Source: Pseudokineococcus marinus
Lineage (GTDB): Bacteria > Actinomycetota > Actinomycetes > Actinomycetales > Quadrisphaeraceae
Length of the DNA stretch: 64,000 bases
Direction: 5' to 3'
Assembly (NCBI RefSeq): GCF_037482405.1
Contig: NZ_JBBHZZ010000012.1
Coordinates: 1 to 64,000 of the forward strand
The translations under genes were made by a program, and so were the position numbers. This document shows, piece after piece, positions 60,748 to 64,000 of this stretch. The notes under the pieces are model-generated. The model was not told where the DNA came from, ran no database searches, and saw only the letters and a list, made by a program, of their open reading frames with translations. Position 1 is the stretch's first letter. Each line of letters begins with the position of its first letter.

Positions 60748-61883
60748 GCGGCGAGGCCCAGGGCTGCGGTGATCTTCTTCACGTACTGCTGCGTCTCCCG
60801 GTAGGGCGGCACGCCGTCGTAGCGGGCGACGGCGCCGGGCCCGGCGTTGTAGGCGGCGAGGGCGAGCGGGACGGACCCGTCGTAGCGGTCGAGGTGCTGG
60901 CGGAGGAGACGACCGGCGCCGTCCACGGCGGACGCCGGGTCCATCGGGTCGACCCCGAGGCCGCGGGCCGTGGCGGGCATGAACTGCATGAGTCCGCGGG
61001 CACCGGCGGGCGAGACGGCCGAGGCGTTGCCACCCGACTCCTGCTGCGCCACAGCGGCGAGCAGGCCGGCGGGCAGGCCGTAGCGCTCGGTGGCGGCGGC
61101 GAACAGCGGCTCGTAGCGGCGCACGTCGGCCGAGACGGCGCTGCGGATCGCGCTGGGGCGCGCGGCCCCGGCGTCGAGCGCCGTCGTCCCCCCGGCACCC
61201 GCCGCGTGGGCCGCGCCGGTCGTGCCGGCCGTCGAGCCGCCCTCCCCCAGCACGCGGCGGATCGCCGTGGGGGTCTCCCAGACCGTCGAGATCTTGACGA
61301 CGTCGCCCTTGTGCGGGGCGTGGAGCATCTTCCCGTCGCCGACGTAGATGCCGATGTGGCCGCCGCCGTCGAGGACGACGAGGTCCCCGGGGCGCGCGGA
61401 CGCGAGGTCGGGCACGGGGGCGCCCACGGTCCCCTGGTCCTTGGCCACGCGGGGCAGCTGCACACCGAGGTCCTGGTAGACCCGCTGCACGAGGCCCGAG
61501 CAGTCGAGACCGGTCGCCGGGTCGGTGCCGCCCCAGCGGTAGGGCACGCCGAGGTACGTGCGGGCGGCGGCGACGACGTCGTCCCCGCTCGCGCCGCCGC
61601 GGGCGGAGGGCGACGCCCCGGCCGCCCGGGCGGCGGGACCCCCCTCGACGAGCCCGGCGAGGAGGTCGGAGAAGCCGCCGGCGCCGGCGGTCGTGGCGGT
61701 GGCGCCGGCGGGGGCCGCGGGGGTGCGGCCGGAGGCGGTGGTCGCCGCGCCGGCCGTCGTGCCCGTCGTCGTCCCGAGCGCCCAGCCGGCGGCCGCGGCG
61801 GAGCGCGCGGCCGGCGGCGCGAGCTCGGCGATCATCGACTGGATGCCGGCGATGCGGGACTGGACCGCGGCGATGCCGCTCAC
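60744..61883 (-). CDS. Flagellar-operon peptidoglycan hydrolase: NlpC/P60 plus lytic transglycosylase
   Basis: 379 residues. A short helical N-terminus (MSGIAAVQSRIAGIQSMIAEL) without a Sec signal and an Ala/Thr linker precede an NlpC/P60 domain (about 98-210: GVPYRWGGTDPATGLDCSGLVQ with catalytic Cys, GDLVVLDGGGHIGIYVG with His). Then comes a C-terminal SLT transglycosylase (about 265-379: AVAQQESGGNASAVSPAGARGLMQFMPATA with catalytic Glu, AYNAGPGAV). Two different cell-wall cuts in one chain, placed between fliJ and fliK, suggest a FlgJ-like role in opening peptidoglycan for the rod, possibly exported by the flagellar apparatus. Confidence 0.88.
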   Translation of the reverse strand: MSGIAAVQSRIAGIQSMIAELAPPAARSAAAAGWALGTTTGTTAGAATTASGRTPAAPAGATATTAGAGGFSDLLAGLVEGGPAARAAGASPSARGGASGDDVVAAARTYLGVPYRWGGTDPATGLDCSGLVQRVYQDLGVQLPRVAKDQGTVGAPVPDLASARPGDLVVLDGGGHIGIYVGDGKMLHAPHKGDVVKISTVWETPTAIRRVLGEGGSTAGTTGAAHAAGAGGTTALDAGAARPSAIRSAVSADVRRYEPLFAAATERYGLPAGLLAAVAQQESGGNASAVSPAGARGLMQFMPATARGLGVDPMDPASAVDGAGRLLRQHLDRYDGSVPLALAAYNAGPGAVARYDGVPPYRETQQYVKKITAALGLAA

Positions 61884-62353
61884 AGGCGCTCCTCGTCGGT
61901 GGCGTCGGTCGGGTCGTCCTGCGCGTCGTCCGGCAGGTCGGCCCAGGGGCCGCTCGGCCCCGCCCTCAGGTCATCGATCCGCCGCTGCTCCTCCTTGAGC
62001 GCCTGGCGGGCCCTCTCCTCGGCGCGGCGGGACTCGAGCTGCTCCAGCGCGCGCGTGCGGGCGCGGGCGGCGGCCCAGCGGCGCTCGGCCTCGCCGGCGC
62101 GCTCGGCGGCCAGCTCGGCCTCGCCCTGGGCCTCGAGGAGCCCGCCGCGCAGCGCCGAGCGGGCCGCGACGGACGCGGCCCAGCCGGCGGGGCCTCCCCC
62201 GGCCAGCTGGTGGGCGCCCAGCACGGCACGAGCCTCCTCGTGGAGGCGCCGTGCCACGCGCGCCTCGGAGGCGGACATCGCGCTCTCGCCGGCGGCGAGC
62301 TTCTCCTGCGTGCGCCGCACCCGCAGGAGGCCGGCGAGGCGGAAGCCGCTCAC
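61880..62353 (-). CDS. fliJ: Flagellar export protein FliJ
   Basis: 157 residues, nearly all coiled coil (FRLAGLLRVRRTQEKLAAGE then LEQLESRRAEERARQALKEEQRRIDDL), with an acidic tail. GTG at 62353 overlaps the fliI stop; its own stop overlaps the hydrolase start. Stalk of the FliI ATPase ring and chaperone escort. Identified by position and coiled coil rather than strong motif. Confidence 0.85.
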   Translation of the reverse strand: MSGFRLAGLLRVRRTQEKLAAGESAMSASEARVARRLHEEARAVLGAHQLAGGGPAGWAASVAARSALRGGLLEAQGEAELAAERAGEAERRWAAARARTRALEQLESRRAEERARQALKEEQRRIDDLRAGPSGPWADLPDDAQDDPTDATDEERL

Positions 62354-63918
62354 GCGGCGGCGCCCTGGTGGGCGCCGCCGTGGAGCGACGGGGCGTCGGG
62401 GTCGAGCAGCCGCGCGAGCCCCGACAGGGCCGCCCACGACGTGTCCGGGTCCGCCAGGGAGTCGACGGACTGGGTGAGGAAGGCGCGCGTGCTCGGCGCG
62501 GCCGCGAGCGCGGCGTCGACGAGCGGGTCGGCGCCGGGCACGTACGCGCCGACGTCCACGAGGTCCTGGGCGTCGCGGCGCGCGGCGAGGGCCCGGCGGA
62601 CCGCCGTCGCGTCGGCGCGCTGCTCCGCCGTCGTCACGCGGGAGGCCACGCGGGAGACGGAGCCGAGGACGTCGACGGCCGGGAAGTGGCCCGCGGTCGC
62701 GAGCTTGCGGTCGAGGACGACGTGCCCGTCGAGGATGGAGCGCGCGGCGTCGGCGACCGGCTCGTCGTGGTCGTCGCCGTCGACGAGGACGGTGTAGATG
62801 CCGGTGATGGACCCGACGACGCCGGGGCCCGCCCGCTCGAGCAGGCGCGGCAGCAGCGCGAAGACCGACGGCGGGAAGCCGCGCGTGGCCGGGGGCTCGC
62901 CGACCGAGAGGCCGATCTCGCGCTGGGCCGTGGCCACGCGGGTGAGGGAGTCCATCATGAGGACGACGTCGAGGCCCTGGTCGCGGAAGTGCTCGGCGAT
63001 CGCCGTCGCCGTGGCCGCCGCCTTGAGGCGCACGAGCGGCGGCTCGTCGGAGGTCGCGACGACGACGACGCTGCGGGCGAGGCCCTCGGGCCCGAGGTCG
63101 TCCTCGAGGAACTCGCGGACCTCGCGGCCGCGCTCGCCGACGAGGGCGAGGACGACGACGTCGGCGCGGGCGCCGCGGGCCACCATCGACATGAGGCTCG
63201 ACTTGCCGACGCCGGAGCCGGCGAAGAGGCCGAAGCGCTGCCCGCGGCCGGCGGGGACGAGGGTGTCGAGCACGCGCACGCCGAGCGGCAGGGGCTCGCA
63301 GACGCGCTGGCGCTGCAGGGCCGGTGGCGGCGGCGCCTCGAGCGGCACCTCGGCGAGGCCCGCGGGCACCGGCGCGCCGTCGAGGGGGCGCCCGAGGCCG
63401 TCGAGCACGCGCCCGAGGAGGGCGTCGCCGACGCGGACGGTGAGGCGGGGGGCGGAGCGGCGGACGGGGACGCCGGCGGCCAGGCCGTCGGCCATGCCGA
63501 GCGGCATGCACGCGAGGACGCCGGCGCGGACGCCCACGACCTCGGCGCGCACGGGCGGGACGCCCTCGTGGCCGATGTCGAGGACCTCGCCGACCCCTGC
63601 GGTGAGCCCGACGACCTCGACGGCCAGCCCCGTGACGGACCGGACGACGCCGAGGGCGAGGGGGCCGCCGGCGCGGCGGGCGGCGGCCACGCGGGCCGCG
63701 AGCGCCTCGAGCCCGGCGGGCATGGCCGGCACGGGGACGTCGGCCGCCGTGTCGGGCAGCGGCACGGGGCTCGGCCGGGGCGGCGCCTCGACCGGGGGAC
63801 GGCGCTGCGCCGGCGGGGAGGCGAGCGGGGCGGACCAGCGGTGCCCCACGAGGGACGTCGGGCGCTCGGCGTCCGCGGGGCTGGCCGGGGCGTGTCCGGA
63901 CTGCAGGGGGACGCTCAC
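62350..63918 (-). CDS. fliI: Flagellar export ATPase FliI
   Basis: 522 residues, related to F1-beta. Walker A GLFAGSGVGKSSLMSMVARG (about 227-246), Walker B region LDVVLMMDSLTRVATAQREIGL, and GEPPATRGFPPSVFALLPRLLERAG typical of FliI. About 70 extra residues at the N-terminus are Pro/Arg-rich. GTG at 63918 overlaps the fliH stop. Confidence 0.96.
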   Translation of the reverse strand: MSVPLQSGHAPASPADAERPTSLVGHRWSAPLASPPAQRRPPVEAPPRPSPVPLPDTAADVPVPAMPAGLEALAARVAAARRAGGPLALGVVRSVTGLAVEVVGLTAGVGEVLDIGHEGVPPVRAEVVGVRAGVLACMPLGMADGLAAGVPVRRSAPRLTVRVGDALLGRVLDGLGRPLDGAPVPAGLAEVPLEAPPPPALQRQRVCEPLPLGVRVLDTLVPAGRGQRFGLFAGSGVGKSSLMSMVARGARADVVVLALVGERGREVREFLEDDLGPEGLARSVVVVATSDEPPLVRLKAAATATAIAEHFRDQGLDVVLMMDSLTRVATAQREIGLSVGEPPATRGFPPSVFALLPRLLERAGPGVVGSITGIYTVLVDGDDHDEPVADAARSILDGHVVLDRKLATAGHFPAVDVLGSVSRVASRVTTAEQRADATAVRRALAARRDAQDLVDVGAYVPGADPLVDAALAAAPSTRAFLTQSVDSLADPDTSWAALSGLARLLDPDAPSLHGGAHQGAAA

Positions 63919-64000
63919 GCGCCGCCGCCGAGCAGGACGTCGGCGGCGCGCTGCAGCGCCTGGTCGAGCCGCGCGTCGACGCTGCCGCCGGGGTGCTCGG
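63915..64000 (-). CDS. fliH: Flagellar assembly protein FliH, C-terminal end only
   Basis: The last 27 codons (GGSVDARLDQALQRAADVLLGG before the stop at 63915) match the FliH tail that binds FliI. The gene continues beyond the window edge. Its stop overlaps the fliI GTG. Confidence 0.8.
   Translation of the reverse strand, partial: EHPGGSVDARLDQALQRAADVLLGGGA

Overview
The window is 64 kb of very GC-rich chromosome with GTG starts, 4-base GTGA/ATGA gene overlaps and almost no A/T runs. This points to an actinobacterium. A complete-looking flagellar export and motor cluster combined with an actinobacterial gene repertoire suggests a motile member of the Kineosporiales (Kineococcus/Quadrisphaera-like). 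That placement is inference, because there is no rRNA or marker gene to fix it. The assembly contains four N-runs (3564-3688, 6713-6877, 10473-10654, 31348-31458). Two lie inside genes, and their flanks overlap so that closing the gap restores an intact reading frame.

Region 1 (1-10.5 kb) is a maltose/maltodextrin utilisation locus. On the minus strand, malE-malF-malG is followed by a neopullulanase-type GH13 enzyme and an alpha-glucosidase. Divergent to it are a LacI-family repressor and a ROK sugar kinase. Two LacI-type operators 20 bp apart sit over the malE promoter.

Region 2 (10.7-39.1 kb) is mixed housekeeping and accessory genes: a very large secreted ExeM-type nuclease/5'-nucleotidase fusion, a stand-alone LigD polymerase domain, an SDR, a siderophore-binding lipoprotein with a candidate IdeR box, a PLP desulfhydrase-like enzyme, a small CxxC protein, a thioredoxin-NHL protein, an S9 peptidase, a CopD-CtaG copper/oxidase assembly fusion, a branched-chain 2-oxoacid dehydrogenase operon (E1alpha, E1beta, E2, nitrilase), hisC, galE, a WXG-like protein with an alpha/beta hydrolase, a MOSC protein and a zinc alcohol dehydrogenase.

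Region 3 (39.2-64 kb) is a flagellar supercluster read on the minus strand. From high to low coordinate it runs fliH-fliI-fliJ-(NlpC/P60+SLT hydrolase)-fliK-flgD-flgE-flbD-motA-motB-fliL-fliM-fliN-fliO-fliP-fliQ-fliR-flhB-MCP-(GT4, GtrA)-flhA-flhF-like-(small membrane protein)-csrA. Most neighbours overlap by 1 to 4 bases, implying translational coupling. Strong hairpins bracket fliM-fliN.

The most unusual features are: (i) three intergenic tandem arrays with different sequence but the same architecture, a conserved core of about 24 nt plus a 17-18 nt linker giving a period of 41 or 42 bp; (ii) a 150-bp in-frame tandem duplication of the FliP signal-peptide region; (iii) an FlhF-like protein whose P-loop is destroyed; (iv) a perfect 40-bp palindrome; (v) a recurrent -10 hexamer placed about 6 nt before the start codon, which predicts leaderless mRNAs for about a dozen genes.
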